Positions 8,438 through 18,482 of a stretch of DNA of 63,654 nucleotides are shown one piece after another. The stretch's first letter is position 1. The number at the start of each line of letters is the position of its first letter. The DNA is from Bacteroidia bacterium (GTDB taxonomy: Bacteria > Bacteroidota > Bacteroidia > Chitinophagales > UBA2359). The stretch lies in the NCBI GenBank assembly GCA_030427245.1, contig JAUHXA010000037.1, positions 1 through 63,654 on the forward strand, read 5' to 3'. The notes below the pieces were generated by a model, which searched no databases, was not told where the DNA came from, and saw only the letters and a list, made by a program, of their open reading frames with translations. The position numbers were made by a program, and so were the translations under genes.

Positions 8438-9769
8438 TCATTTTTGATTTGGTAATCCTTTGAAAGCACGTCCAGCAGAAGACAATTTAGACATTGTTTT
8501 CAACATCTTACGCATTTCATTGAACTGCTTCATGAATTGATTCACATCTTGAAGAGTATTTCCGCTTCCTATTGCCAGTCTACGACGGCGACTTGCATTC
8601 ATCAATCCCGGATTCGCACGTTCTTTCGGAGTCATCGAATCAATAATCGCTTCAATTTTCTTGAAGGAATTATCATCAATATCCACATCTTTGAGCGCTT
8701 TGCCCATACCAGGAATCATCGCAAGAAGGTCTTTCACGCTTCCCATCTTCTTAATTTGCTTCAATTGAGACTTGAAGTCATTGAAGTCAAACTGGTTTTT
8801 GCGGATTTTCTTTTGAAGTTTTTGCGCTTCTTTTTCATCAAATTCTGCCTGTGCTTTTTCTACCAAAGTACGCACATCCCCCATTCCTAAGATTCGTTCT
8901 GCCATCCTATCAGGATGGAAAACGGCTATGGTTTCTAGTTTTTCGCCATAACTGGTAAATTTAATAGGCTTGTTGACAACGTATTTTATAGATAAAGCGG
9001 CACCACCGCGAGTATCACCATCCAATTTGGTGAGAATTACCCCATTAAAATCCAACCTGTCGTTGAAAGCTTTGGCAGTATTGACAGCATCTTGCCCGGT
9101 CATAGAATCTACCACAAACAAAATTTCGTTGGGATTCGCAACTTTTTTGATGGCAGAAATTTCGTTCATCATATCTTCATCTACCGCCAAACGACCTGCG
9201 GTATCAATGATGACCAAATTATTGCCATGAATTTTGGCGTATTCAAGTCCGTTTTTGACAATTTCAACAGGATTTTTATTCCCTTCTTCGGTATAAACAG
9301 GAATTTTGATACCGTCTGCCAAAATCTGTAACTGCTTGATTGCCGCAGGGCGATACACGTCCCCTGCAATTAGTAAAGGACGTTGAGAATGATGTTTTCT
9401 TAGAAAATTGGCAAGCTTGGCAGTAAAGGTCGTTTTACCAGAACCTTGTAAACCTGCAATGAGAATAATATTGAGTTTTTGACTCAAATCCAGTGCAGTA
9501 GCCTGTCCGCCCATCAAAGCCGTCAATTCATCATACATGATTTTGACCAACAACTCACCAGGTTTTACTGCCGTAATAACATTTTGCCCCAAGGCTTCAT
9601 CCTTCACCTTTGAAGTAAATTCTTTGGCAATTTTATAGTTCACATCCGCATTGACCAATGCACGTCGAATCTCCTTCAAAGCGGCAGCGATGTTCAGCTC
9701 TGTAAGCCTGCTTTGTCCCTTTATATTTTGTATGGTTTTGTCTAACCGTTCCTGTAAACTTTCAAACAT
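8438..9769 (-). CDS. ffh: Signal recognition particle GTPase Ffh
   Basis: Targets nascent membrane proteins to FtsY/SecYEG together with 4.5S RNA. The N domain helix bundle is followed by the G domain with G1 GLQGSGKTTFTAKL, DTAGRLAVDEDMM and TKLDGDTRGGAA. The C-terminal M domain is methionine-rich (FMKQFNEMRKMLKTMSK) and has the SRP-RNA binding ASRRRRLAIGSG helix. 443 aa, full length. It lies downstream of rpoD on the same strand, separated by a terminator-like hairpin. Confidence 0.97.
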   Translation of the reverse strand: MFESLQERLDKTIQNIKGQSRLTELNIAAALKEIRRALVNADVNYKIAKEFTSKVKDEALGQNVITAVKPGELLVKIMYDELTALMGGQATALDLSQKLNIILIAGLQGSGKTTFTAKLANFLRKHHSQRPLLIAGDVYRPAAIKQLQILADGIKIPVYTEEGNKNPVEIVKNGLEYAKIHGNNLVIIDTAGRLAVDEDMMNEISAIKKVANPNEILFVVDSMTGQDAVNTAKAFNDRLDFNGVILTKLDGDTRGGAALSIKYVVNKPIKFTSYGEKLETIAVFHPDRMAERILGMGDVRTLVEKAQAEFDEKEAQKLQKKIRKNQFDFNDFKSQLKQIKKMGSVKDLLAMIPGMGKALKDVDIDDNSFKKIEAIIDSMTPKERANPGLMNASRRRRLAIGSGNTLQDVNQFMKQFNEMRKMLKTMSKLSSAGRAFKGLPNQK

Positions 9770-9821
9770 AAGCTTCTAAACCTTTTCTGTTTATCGACTA
9801 AAAAATAAATACCCCTTGCCG

Positions 9822-9860
9822 ATTCAGTCGCATTTAGTGATGGCTTCAATTGGCAAGGGG
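9822..9860 (-). terminator. Rho-independent terminator after rpoD
   Basis: On the minus strand CCCCTTGCCAATT (9848-9860 read in reverse) pairs with AATCGGCAAGGGG (9822-9834 reversed), 13 bp with one wobble. A T-rich tail (TATTTATTTTTT) follows. The loop is long (13 bases plus an imperfect inner pairing), and the position fits termination of the sigma-factor gene before ffh. Confidence 0.7.
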
Positions 9861-9921
9861 ATTAAATTATATCTTCATTTTTTGGAAACTAATAATCAGT
9901 CACTAATTTATTAATCCCCAT

Positions 9922-10794
9922 TTAGCTACCACCTAAATAAGCTTTTAGCAATTTGCTTCGAGATGCACTTCTCAGCTTATTGATAGCCTTGTCTTTGATT
10001 TGCCGCACTCGTTCTCTTGTTAACCCGAACCTCGCTCCAATGTCTTCCAAAGACATACTATGCTCAACCCCAATACCAAAGTACAATTTGATTACGTCTT
10101 TTTGGCGTTCAGTAAGCGTTGACAACGAACGTTCGATTTCTCTTCTGAGAGACTCTTTGTACGCTAAGTCTTTGTCCGTTTGAGGAGTTCCTCCATTTTC
10201 CAACACATCAAGAAGAGAGTTGTCTTCTCCTTCTACAAAAGGTGCATCAACGGATACATGTCGAGCTGCAACTCCCAAAGTTGTTTCTACTTCTTCTGTA
10301 GCTATTTCCAACACTTCTGCCAATTCGTCAGATGAAGGCTCTCGCTCATACTCCTGCTCAAGAGCAGAAAACGCTTTATTGATTTTATTCAATGAGCCTA
10401 CTTTATTGAGCGGAAGTCGAACAATACGAGACTGTTCTGCCAAAGCCTGCAAGATAGACTGACGAATCCACCAAACCGCATAGGAGATGAATTTGAAACC
10501 TCTTGTTTCGTCAAAACGTTGTGCTGCTTTTATCAATCCCAAGTTTCCTTCATTGATTAAATCACTCAAAGATAAGCCCTGGTTTTGATACTGTTTGGCT
10601 ACTGATACAACAAATCTCAAGTTCGCTTTGGTAAGTTTTTCCAATGCTTCTTGATTGCCTTGTTTGATCTGTTTAGCCAATGTCACTTCCTCTTCGGGAG
10701 TCAAAAGATCGACCTTACCAATTTCTTGAAGGTATTTTTCAAGAGATTGGCTTTCCCGATTCGTTATGGATTTAGTAATTTTTAGTTGCCTCAT
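9922..10794 (-). CDS. rpoD: Primary RNA polymerase sigma factor (RpoD/SigA)
   Basis: Housekeeping sigma-70, 290 aa, of the short Bacteroidota type lacking region 1.1. Region 1.2 is [20 protein letters not shown], region 2 contains [20 protein letters not shown], and region 4.2 contains [20 protein letters not shown], the -35-contacting helix-turn-helix. In Bacteroidota this factor recognises TTTG/TAnnTTTG promoters, and several such sites are seen in this window. Transcribed away from the START-like gene across a 170-base divergent spacer. Confidence 0.96.
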   Translation of the reverse strand: MRQLKITKSITNRESQSLEKYLQEIGKVDLLTPEEEVTLAKQIKQGNQEALEKLTKANLRFVVSVAKQYQNQGLSLSDLINEGNLGLIKAAQRFDETRGFKFISYAVWWIRQSILQALAEQSRIVRLPLNKVGSLNKINKAFSALEQEYEREPSSDELAEVLEIATEEVETTLGVAARHVSVDAPFVEGEDNSLLDVLENGGTPQTDKDLAYKESLRREIERSLSTLTERQKDVIKLYFGIGVEHSMSLEDIGARFGLTRERVRQIKDKAINKLRSASRSKLLKAYLGGS

Positions 10795-10964
10795 GGAAAT
10801 TTTTCTGTTCTCGCTTGGCGGGATGATAAATTATTAGTAAATAAACAATAATTCAGCCAGTGGAGTTTAAAAACAGCGACAAAATTAGTAATTATTTTTG
10901 GTTTTTTAAAAATTTATTTTTTGATTATCATTGCAACATTAATGAATAAAAAATTTTATAAACA

Positions 10965-11342
10965 ATGAGTAGGGTTAAAACAACTTTGGAATTTACAGTT
11001 CGTTCCACACCACGTATTCTTTACAATTTTTTATCTACTCCTTCGGGATTGGCTCAATGGTTTGCGGACCATGTGGACAGCCACGAAAATACGTATAGTT
11101 TCTCTTGGAATGGACAGATAGAAAAGGCAGAAGTTTTGGACAAAGAGGAAGATGTCTTCATTAGATTCCAAATGGAGGATAATGAAGAAGATGAATACTT
11201 GGAGTTCAGAATCACTAAGTCAGAAGTAACAGGAGATACCATTTTGTTGGTAACTGAGTTTACGGATGACGATGATGTAGACGACCAAAAACAACTTTGG
11301 GATAGTCAAATAGATGCCTTGAAAGCGGGAGTAGGTGGTTAG
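10965..11342 (+). CDS. START-like (SRPBCC/AHSA1-type) domain protein
   Basis: A 125-aa protein composed entirely of one helix-grip domain: FTVRSTPRILYNFLSTPSGL, then LAQWFADHV and FSWNGQIEKAEV. It is acidic (runs of Asp/Glu near residues 70-105). This small START-like protein is widespread in Bacteroidota next to housekeeping genes; its ligand is not known. The fold implies binding of a hydrophobic molecule or protein partner, which is inference only. Confidence 0.8.
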   Translation: MSRVKTTLEFTVRSTPRILYNFLSTPSGLAQWFADHVDSHENTYSFSWNGQIEKAEVLDKEEDVFIRFQMEDNEEDEYLEFRITKSEVTGDTILLVTEFTDDDDVDDQKQLWDSQIDALKAGVGG

Positions 11343-11664
11343 TTCATCAATTGTGTCATTTTTTTGGGCTATTTATGGAGTGATTTTTGCTATATGATAG
11401 AAGGTTGTATTATAGTTTGTCTCGAAGGTTAACGAATGTTTTTTCTGTTGATAATCAACATCTATACACAACACATTTTTTATTAAGCAAAATTAAACCC
11501 CCGTATTTAGGAGAAAAACTGCTTAGTAAATGACCATCATACTTATACTAAAGCAGTAGATATCATCATTTTACTTTACTGTGACTTTTATTATTCACAC
11601 GTAATTTTTCTATTTATCACGCTCCTTCATAAAGCCCAAATAGGGGGATGAAAATGACTTTTAG
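11343..11664. other. Intergenic region, no gene
   Basis: 322 bases between the START-like and CHAT genes, both on the plus strand. AT-rich, with stops in all frames. It probably holds the CHAT-gene promoter, but no convincing TTTG/TAnnTTTG pair or hairpin terminator could be assigned. Confidence 0.4.
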
Positions 11665-14600
11665 ATGCACCAAATTGGCAAATATTTCATCTTGACTTTT
11701 TTAGCATTGTGCATTTTTTGTACAACTGCTGTCACAACAAAGGCACAAGATGGAATCCACCACACAAAATTACCCGTAGATACTGTTTACGCTCAACAAT
11801 ATGTAGGCGTAGCGGAATCTTTGATTAAAATAGGACGAGTTGATAGCGCACTTCAATATGTTGAAGATGCTGCATCTATATATAAAAACGTAAAAGCATG
11901 GAAACGCTGTGCAGAGGCTTACAATCAAATAGGATTTGAACTCTACCGCATTAATAAGTATGAAGAGGCCTACCACCTTTTCAGCAATGCGTATAATGTC
12001 GCTGAAAAACATCTGCCTGAACATAACGCTACACTTGCTACTTCTTCTAATCATCTAGGAGTCATTTATACCCTTAAGGGCAACTATGAAAGGGCCTTGT
12101 CTTTTCACAATAAAGCACTCGCTATTCAAGAAAACTTATGGGGAGCAAATCACGAAGCACTTGTCAAAACCTACTTGAATCTTGGTAGTGTCTTTTATAG
12201 CAAAGGAGAATTTCAGAAATCTCTAAATTACAACAAAAAGGCCTTCAATATTCAACAATTATCTACCAATACTTCTGAGTCAGAACTTGCAGAAACTTTC
12301 AATAATATAGGACTTCTGTATTTGCGTTTAGAAAACTTTGATGCGGCTTTAGATAACTACAAAAAATCCTTAGCTATTAAACAAAAAATCTATTTTGCAT
12401 CTCATCCTAAAATAGCAACTACCTTTACAGATTTGGCGCTAAACTACCAGAAATTAGGCTTGTTTTCGGAAGCATTAAAAGCTTCAGACAACGCACTTAT
12501 TATTCTAAACAATACATTTGAAAAAAACCATCCAGATTTTGGTGTAAACTATCAACTCAAAGGAGACATTCATTTTGAGCAAGCCGATTATAAGGAAGCA
12601 ATTGATTTTTACAAAAAAACTCTTGATAATAGGCTGTCAGGTAATATTGAAGGAGGTGCAGAGATTGCCGAAACCTACCTTCGCATTGCCAAAACTTATG
12701 AGGAGCAAAAATACAATCCCATGTCTATTTTACCTTATATTCAAAAGGCAATACAGGCATTGGTCTATCAATTTGACGAAGATGATATTTTTGAAAACCC
12801 ATCACTCAATAATATTTTATCCAATGAATATCTCCTAGAAGCAGTCCAATACAAGGCTCTTATGTTTAAGCACTTGTATAACGAAACTGGGAATGTCAAT
12901 CACCTTGAAGCTTCTTTGAGTAGTTACCAACTTGCTACTGATTTGTTACTGAAAATAGCATTACAATATAAAATTGATAATCGAAAGCCCATAACCCCAC
13001 AATTGGCAAAATCGACTTTTGAATCTGGTGCCAAAACCGCTTATCAGCTCTCTAAGATGGTCAAAGCAGCTGTGCGTAGCAAATACAATGATGCAGGTTT
13101 TCAATTTTCAGAACAATACAAGAAATACCAACAACTAATAGTCCTTAAGTCTGGCACTATTAAAAAATTCAAAGGCTTAGAGGAATCAAGTCTCAATCAA
13201 GAAAAACAAATAAAGATAGACCTGGATTTCTACACCCAAATGTTGTTAGAAGAATATCAAAAAGGGGAACTTTCTAACAATAATACTATCTCTCATCTTC
13301 AAAAACATATAGAATCACTTCAATCAGCTTATCAAGAATTGAAGGAAAAATACCGCACCCAATTTCCTGATTATTATTATTTAAAATATGAATTGGCAAC
13401 GATTGGAATAAAACAGCTACAATCCTATCTTAAAGGATTTCTCCCACAAACAGCTTTGATTGCCTATTTTATGGGAGACAGTTTGGGGTACAGTTACTCC
13501 GTCACAAAAGATACAAGTTTTGTTAAAGAATTTTTGGTGGATGCCTCACTAAAAAACAATATCAAAGACCTAACTACTGTATTATCCGATTACGAATTAT
13601 TGACAGAACATCCAGATCTTTCCTATCAGAAATATGCAACCAATGCGTACGCTGTTTTTAGGTCCATATTGAGTAAAGCACTTAAACCCATTGAAAGCAA
13701 GGTTACGCAACTTGTTGTTCTGCGTGACGGAGACCTACATCAGATTCCATTTGAGCCACTTTTAACAGGAGTGGATGATCGTCAAACACCTTTCAATGAA
13801 TTGCAGTATTTGGTCAAAACTCATACTTTAAGCTATGCTTTCAGTGCAACTCATTTTTTGCAGGATATGCGAAAAGTCTGCAATGAGAGTGATGCCTATT
13901 TGGGCATGTATAAGGAATATGACTTTGCAGAAATGAGAAAGTCTGATAATGAAAACTTAGTTAAATTAGCCAGTAGTTCAAAGCATGAATGGGCTAATAT
14001 GAATGAAATTTTAGAGCCTTTGAACCTTTTTCAAAAGAAAAATATCCTTACTAATAAAGAGAAATTAACAAAAAAATATTTTTTACAAATAGCACGAAAT
14101 TATCAAGTTGCACACTTGGCTATAATAGGGTATCTAAGTGATACCTTGCCTCTAAACTCTGCGCTTTTATTTACTCCAGAAAACAAAGATGAGGAATTTG
14201 GCTATTTGAAATTAAGCGATTTATATACCTCAAATTTGAATTTCGATTTGTTGGTACTGAATGGTTTTGTGAACCTTCCATCAAATAATCAAATAGAAAC
14301 CATTAGCTCGTTGCAACAAGCACTAAGTTATGCAGGTTGTCTCAGCACATTAACCAACACATGGGAAAGCGAACCAAATGCTGTAAAAGAATTGATGTCC
14401 TATTTTTATCAAAACTTGCAGCAGGGTGTGGATAAAGCTGAAGCACTGACAATGGCAAAAAGAACCTTAATCAATCAAAAAACCGAACAATCGCATCCCT
14501 ATTTTTGGAGCAGCCATTTGTTATTAGGAAATCCGCAAACCATCAAACACCCAGTAGCAGATATTAACTGGACTTGGTGGGCAATTGCAGGAGGCGGTTT

Positions 14601-14805
14601 GTTGTTGCTTTTGTTCATAATTTGGATAGGAACAAACTTTGTGAAAAACAGACGAAATTCCGACCCTCAACCCAATTCTACTTACAAAGAAACATCATCT
14701 ACCTTCTCCAACCAAGCCTCTACTTCTGCCATGACTTCCACCAATGTAGCTTCTTCAAATGGAGATCGCAAATTGGCAAGTTTCACTAGATTCAAAAAAG
14801 ACTGA
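11665..14805 (+). CDS. Exported TPR-CHAT protein with degenerate catalytic dyad and C-terminal membrane anchor
   Basis: 1046 aa. An N-terminal signal peptide (TFLALCIFCTTAVTTKA) precedes about six tetratricopeptide repeats (residues ~40-330; e.g. HLGVIYTLKGNYERALSFHN). A helical middle part leads to a CHAT caspase-like domain (~640-950). The scaffold motifs are present (LVVLRDGDLHQIPFEPLL, LSYAGCLSTLTNTWESE, HPYFWSSHLLLGNP), but the catalytic His of the AtHG motif is Ile821 (HLAIIGY) and the Cys of the SAC motif is Phe868 (VLNGFVN). It should therefore be a non-proteolytic CHAT homologue. A transmembrane helix (~970-990) anchors it, leaving the TPR-CHAT part outside the cytoplasm. The last ~41 codons overlap the M3 peptidase gene on the other strand. 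Confidence 0.88.
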   Translation: MHQIGKYFILTFLALCIFCTTAVTTKAQDGIHHTKLPVDTVYAQQYVGVAESLIKIGRVDSALQYVEDAASIYKNVKAWKRCAEAYNQIGFELYRINKYEEAYHLFSNAYNVAEKHLPEHNATLATSSNHLGVIYTLKGNYERALSFHNKALAIQENLWGANHEALVKTYLNLGSVFYSKGEFQKSLNYNKKAFNIQQLSTNTSESELAETFNNIGLLYLRLENFDAALDNYKKSLAIKQKIYFASHPKIATTFTDLALNYQKLGLFSEALKASDNALIILNNTFEKNHPDFGVNYQLKGDIHFEQADYKEAIDFYKKTLDNRLSGNIEGGAEIAETYLRIAKTYEEQKYNPMSILPYIQKAIQALVYQFDEDDIFENPSLNNILSNEYLLEAVQYKALMFKHLYNETGNVNHLEASLSSYQLATDLLLKIALQYKIDNRKPITPQLAKSTFESGAKTAYQLSKMVKAAVRSKYNDAGFQFSEQYKKYQQLIVLKSGTIKKFKGLEESSLNQEKQIKIDLDFYTQMLLEEYQKGELSNNNTISHLQKHIESLQSAYQELKEKYRTQFPDYYYLKYELATIGIKQLQSYLKGFLPQTALIAYFMGDSLGYSYSVTKDTSFVKEFLVDASLKNNIKDLTTVLSDYELLTEHPDLSYQKYATNAYAVFRSILSKALKPIESKVTQLVVLRDGDLHQIPFEPLLTGVDDRQTPFNELQYLVKTHTLSYAFSATHFLQDMRKVCNESDAYLGMYKEYDFAEMRKSDNENLVKLASSSKHEWANMNEILEPLNLFQKKNILTNKEKLTKKYFLQIARNYQVAHLAIIGYLSDTLPLNSALLFTPENKDEEFGYLKLSDLYTSNLNFDLLVLNGFVNLPSNNQIETISSLQQALSYAGCLSTLTNTWESEPNAVKELMSYFYQNLQQGVDKAEALTMAKRTLINQKTEQSHPYFWSSHLLLGNPQTIKHPVADINWTWWAIAGGGLLLLLFIIWIGTNFVKNRRNSDPQPNSTYKETSSTFSNQASTSAMTSTNVASSNGDRKLASFTRFKKD

Positions 14806-16376
14806 CTTCCACCTGCTTTACACAAGCGGGTATAATCTTCCATCGCCAATTCTGGATTTTCATTGTATCGCTTCCAAAACTGCAATGCACAGACTTGTGC
14901 TAAAGTATAATCTATATAGTAAAAAGGACTTTTGTAAATGTGCCTTTGTTGCTGCCAAAACCGTCCACTTTCCAAAAAAGGAACTCCATTATAAACCCTA
15001 TGAGGCAAGTATTTTTGTTCGATTCTTCTCCATGCATCATTGCGTTCTTGAGGACTGACGTAGGGGTTTTCATAGACAAAATGCTGAAATTCATCAACTG
15101 CCACTCCATAGGGCAAAAAGGTAATAGCACGACTCAAATGAGCAAATTTGAACTTATCGGTATCTTCTTCAAAGAAATAATCCATCCAATCCCAAGTTAA
15201 ATATTCCATGCTCATAGAGTGAATTTCTGCCGCCTCCATCGTCGGAAAATTATATTCGGGGGTAATGTGATTGAGGCTTGAATAAGCTTGGAAAGCATGG
15301 CCTGCCTCGTGTGTCAATACTTTGATGTCACCACTTGTACCATTAAAGTTGGAGAAAATAAAAGGACTTTTGTATTTTTTGAATACGGTACAATATCCGC
15401 CACCTGCTTTTCCTTTTCGATTTACCAAATCCATCAATTCATTGTTTTTCATGAACTGAAAGAAATCATTGGTTTCGGGAGAAAGAGCTTCATACATTTT
15501 TTCAGCATTACTAACTATCCACTCTGCATCTCCTTTTGGTGTAGGATTTCCAGAGTTGAATACAAGCGTTTCATCATAGTGATAAAACTCACTCAAACCC
15601 AATCGCTTTTGCTGCCGTTTCTTCAACTTGGTAGCCAATGGGACAACATGTTTCTCCACCATTTCCCGATAATGTGCCACTTCCTTTGCCGAATAATCAG
15701 AACGTTTCATGCGAACATAACCCATTTCGACAAAGTTATTGAAGCCCAATTGCTGTGCCATATCGTGACGCAAATGCACCAATTGGTCGTAGATATCATC
15801 TAAGGTTTCCTGATGTTCAGCAAAAAAGCTGTAATACGCTTCTCGTGCTTTAATCCGCATTTCTCTATCCTTGGAAGTAAAGTACTGCCCAAAACCACTT
15901 AAATTTCTGGTTTTGCCTTCAAACGGAATTTCGGCAGAAGCCAATAGTTTTTTGTATTGAGTAAGCAAAGCGTTTTCCTGCTGCAAGTGACCAATAATAC
16001 TTTCATTAAAAGACTGTAAAGACAAATTGGCAAGTACAAATAGTTGTTTTCCCCATTTCTCCTCCAATTCTTTGCGGTATTTTGAATTCACCAAAGCTCT
16101 GTAGTATCTGTTCCCCAACGCACTAAAAGCTGGTCGTTCCTTGTCTGCAAACGACTGTTCTTCTATATAGACTTTATCCTTTGTGTCAATATTGTGGCGT
16201 GTACTTGCAATCGAAAACATGGTTTGGTAATCATTCCGAAGGATATTGATGTGTTCAATAGCTTCGTTTTGCTCCTCCACAGACTTTGCTGCCTCAAACT
16301 TATCCAACCATTCATTGAATTGATTGGCTACTATTTGATAGTCAGGTCGTTTATAAACAAATTCGCTAAATTTCAT
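14682..16376 (-). CDS. M3 family oligoendopeptidase
   Basis: Zinc metallopeptidase related to PepF, 564 aa, cytosolic, degrading oligopeptides. The zinc site is VLTHEAGHAFQAYSS (HExxH) with the third ligand Glu in MEAAEIHSMSMEYLTWDW. Other family blocks include GYCTVFKKYKSPFIFSNF and FHQ-like helical segments. Its 3' end converges on and overlaps the CHAT gene by 124 bases. The overlapping residues (AEVEAWLEKVDDVSL) look like a normal end for this family, so the CHAT frame is the one that has extended. Confidence 0.94.
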   Translation of the reverse strand: MKFSEFVYKRPDYQIVANQFNEWLDKFEAAKSVEEQNEAIEHINILRNDYQTMFSIASTRHNIDTKDKVYIEEQSFADKERPAFSALGNRYYRALVNSKYRKELEEKWGKQLFVLANLSLQSFNESIIGHLQQENALLTQYKKLLASAEIPFEGKTRNLSGFGQYFTSKDREMRIKAREAYYSFFAEHQETLDDIYDQLVHLRHDMAQQLGFNNFVEMGYVRMKRSDYSAKEVAHYREMVEKHVVPLATKLKKRQQKRLGLSEFYHYDETLVFNSGNPTPKGDAEWIVSNAEKMYEALSPETNDFFQFMKNNELMDLVNRKGKAGGGYCTVFKKYKSPFIFSNFNGTSGDIKVLTHEAGHAFQAYSSLNHITPEYNFPTMEAAEIHSMSMEYLTWDWMDYFFEEDTDKFKFAHLSRAITFLPYGVAVDEFQHFVYENPYVSPQERNDAWRRIEQKYLPHRVYNGVPFLESGRFWQQQRHIYKSPFYYIDYTLAQVCALQFWKRYNENPELAMEDYTRLCKAGGSQSFLNLVKLANLRSPFEEATLVEVMAEVEAWLEKVDDVSL

Positions 16377-16563
16377 AAGGAAAAATGTCTTGAATAAAAG
16401 AAAAAAAGAACTTATAAAGAATCAAAAAAACAATTTGTTATTTGATTTGTATTTGCAAATATACTAGATAGAATCCCAACCTACGGATAATTGTTTAGCT
16501 AAAGTTTGTCCATCTATGCTAAAATTGGGTAGATTTGCCCATACTTTTATTTCATCCATCACT

Positions 16564-18144
16564 ATGAAAAAGAAAATTGTTATCGGCACACGAGGCAGTA
16601 AACTGGCTTTGTGGCAAGCGTATTTTACACAAAACCAATTGCAGCAACTGGGGCATGAAGTTGAGCTAAAAATCATCAAAACCAAAGGAGACAAAATTCA
16701 ACATTTGAGTTTTGACAAAATTGAAGGAAAAGGTTTTTTCACCAAAGAAATTGAAGCTGAATTGTTGGCAGGCAGTATTGATTTGGCAGTTCATTCTTAC
16801 AAGGATTTACCGACCGAAAACCCTGAAGGACTAATCATTACAGCCAATTCCTATCGTGCCAACCCTTTCGATTGCTTGGTGATTCATCCCGATGCTTTCC
16901 GTTCTTCTCTCCCTTTTCACCTCAAAAAAAATGCCATTGTAGGTACGTCTTCGGCTCGCCGAAAAGCGCAATTATCGGCTCAAAGGCCTGACCTTCAAAT
17001 CCGAGATATTCGTGGAAATGTCCCAACAAGAATCCATAAAATAGAAGGCGAATACGATGCGATTGTATTAGCTGCCGCAGGTTTGGAGCGTTTGAAGTTG
17101 GATTTGGGTAAATACCGCAAAATTATTTTTTCAACTCAGCAAATGATTCCCGCGGCTTCGCAAGGTGTATTGGCTTTTCAAACACGAGAGTCGGATGCCA
17201 CAATTCGAGCTATTTTGCAGCACATTCACGATCCTCACGTAGAGAAAGCAATTGCAGTAGAACGCTCGATACTCAATCAATTGGGAGGAGGTTGTCACCA
17301 ACCGATTGGTGTATATTGTGAGTATTCTTCCGAAGATAATCATTACAAATCTTGGGCAACTGCTGCAAAAAACTGGAATGATTTCCCAAAAAGGATTTTC
17401 ATTGAAGGAAAAAAACAAGTAGAGGTGATTGCTCAAGCAATGAAAGCATTGAAGGACAAAAACGCAAAAAAGGTATTTATTTCTCGTGATTTAACGAAAG
17501 AAAGCTATTTCTACAAAGCCATGACTAATTACGGATATGAGGTTCACGACAAATCCTTGATCAGCTTTGATTGGTTAGATTTTGATACGGATGTAGATGG
17601 GGATTGGCTGTTTTTTAGCAGTAGAAATGGGGTACGGTTCTTTTTTGAGCAAAATCCTATGCTGCCTGAGCGGTTTAGGGTAGCGGCTTTGGGAGAAGGC
17701 ACTGCAAAGGAACTTCGAGAAAGGGGCTTTGAATCGAGTTTTATTGGAGAGGGTGGTGATACGGCTCATATTGCAGAAGAATTTGCAAAAAGAGTGATAG
17801 AAGTAGATGTAGGTTCAAAGGTGGTTTTCCCGATGGCAAAAAAAAGCTTGCGGGGTGTTCAGAAAGTATTGGAACGAAAGTTTAAAAACGATATTGAAAT
17901 ATGCGACCTTGTTGTTTACAGCAATCGAGTGAAATCCAACTTCAAAATTCCCACTTGTGATATTTTGGTTTTTACCAGTCCTAAAAATGCTCAAACTTAC
18001 TGTAAAAAGTACACTATTGAAGCCCATCAAGTCATTGTAGCGATTGGTAAAACAACAGGCAAGGCTTTAGAAGAATTGGGGTACAAACATTATCGTTTGG
18101 CTTCAAATCCCGATGAAGTGAGTCTGGCGGACTCTTGTTGGTAA
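16564..18144 (+). CDS. hemC-hemD: Hydroxymethylbilane synthase / uroporphyrinogen-III synthase fusion
   Basis: Two consecutive tetrapyrrole enzymes in one chain. Residues ~1-300 are HemC (porphobilinogen deaminase): start KIVIGTRGSKLALWQA, SYKDLPTE, RGNVPTRI, and LGGGCHQPIGVY with the Cys that carries the dipyrromethane cofactor. Residues ~305-526 are HemD-like (VFISRDL, FFSSRNGVRFF, VVFPMAKKSLRG, DILVFTSPKNAQTY, VIVAIGKTTGKALEELG), which closes hydroxymethylbilane into uroporphyrinogen III. An in-frame ATG lies 48 bases upstream (16516), but the enzyme clearly begins at 16564. A fusion would channel the unstable intermediate. No other hem gene is in the window. Confidence 0.92.
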   Translation: MKKKIVIGTRGSKLALWQAYFTQNQLQQLGHEVELKIIKTKGDKIQHLSFDKIEGKGFFTKEIEAELLAGSIDLAVHSYKDLPTENPEGLIITANSYRANPFDCLVIHPDAFRSSLPFHLKKNAIVGTSSARRKAQLSAQRPDLQIRDIRGNVPTRIHKIEGEYDAIVLAAAGLERLKLDLGKYRKIIFSTQQMIPAASQGVLAFQTRESDATIRAILQHIHDPHVEKAIAVERSILNQLGGGCHQPIGVYCEYSSEDNHYKSWATAAKNWNDFPKRIFIEGKKQVEVIAQAMKALKDKNAKKVFISRDLTKESYFYKAMTNYGYEVHDKSLISFDWLDFDTDVDGDWLFFSSRNGVRFFFEQNPMLPERFRVAALGEGTAKELRERGFESSFIGEGGDTAHIAEEFAKRVIEVDVGSKVVFPMAKKSLRGVQKVLERKFKNDIEICDLVVYSNRVKSNFKIPTCDILVFTSPKNAQTYCKKYTIEAHQVIVAIGKTTGKALEELGYKHYRLASNPDEVSLADSCW

Positions 18145-18482
18145 GGATTCCTATAAAACATTGTGAATTTTAAAAAATAGATTCCTCATTCGATAGAATC
18201 GAGTGTTGGTTTTGGCTTCAAAATGTATATATAAAACTTGGATTGGACGAGCCTCTTGAATCTTTTAATTGATAGGCAATCCTATTGGTTTTGAACACTT
18301 GCAGACTTCGTCCACCGAAGGTAAGGGTAGTGTAGAGCATGGTTAGGCTAATTTTAGTGTAATTGTTAATCCCTTACAGAGATAACACAACGCTAAACCT
18401 TACAAAATATTCACATACAAAAGTCTGTTTATACCCAATTCATTTAGCGGAAATTATAACGAAAGTTATAGGCATGAGAAAA
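18145..18482. other. Intergenic region between convergent genes, no gene
   Basis: 338 bases between the ends of hemC-hemD (+) and the sterol desaturase gene (-). No frame resembles a protein and no strong terminator hairpin was found. Only a short CTTCG/CGAAG pairing (around 18307-18321) was noticed. This is unusually long for a convergent spacer here and might hold a decayed element. Confidence 0.4.

Noticed and set aside
15288-15803. Plus-strand open frame of 171 codons
   Set aside because: Antisense to the M3 peptidase, including its zinc site; no independent evidence.
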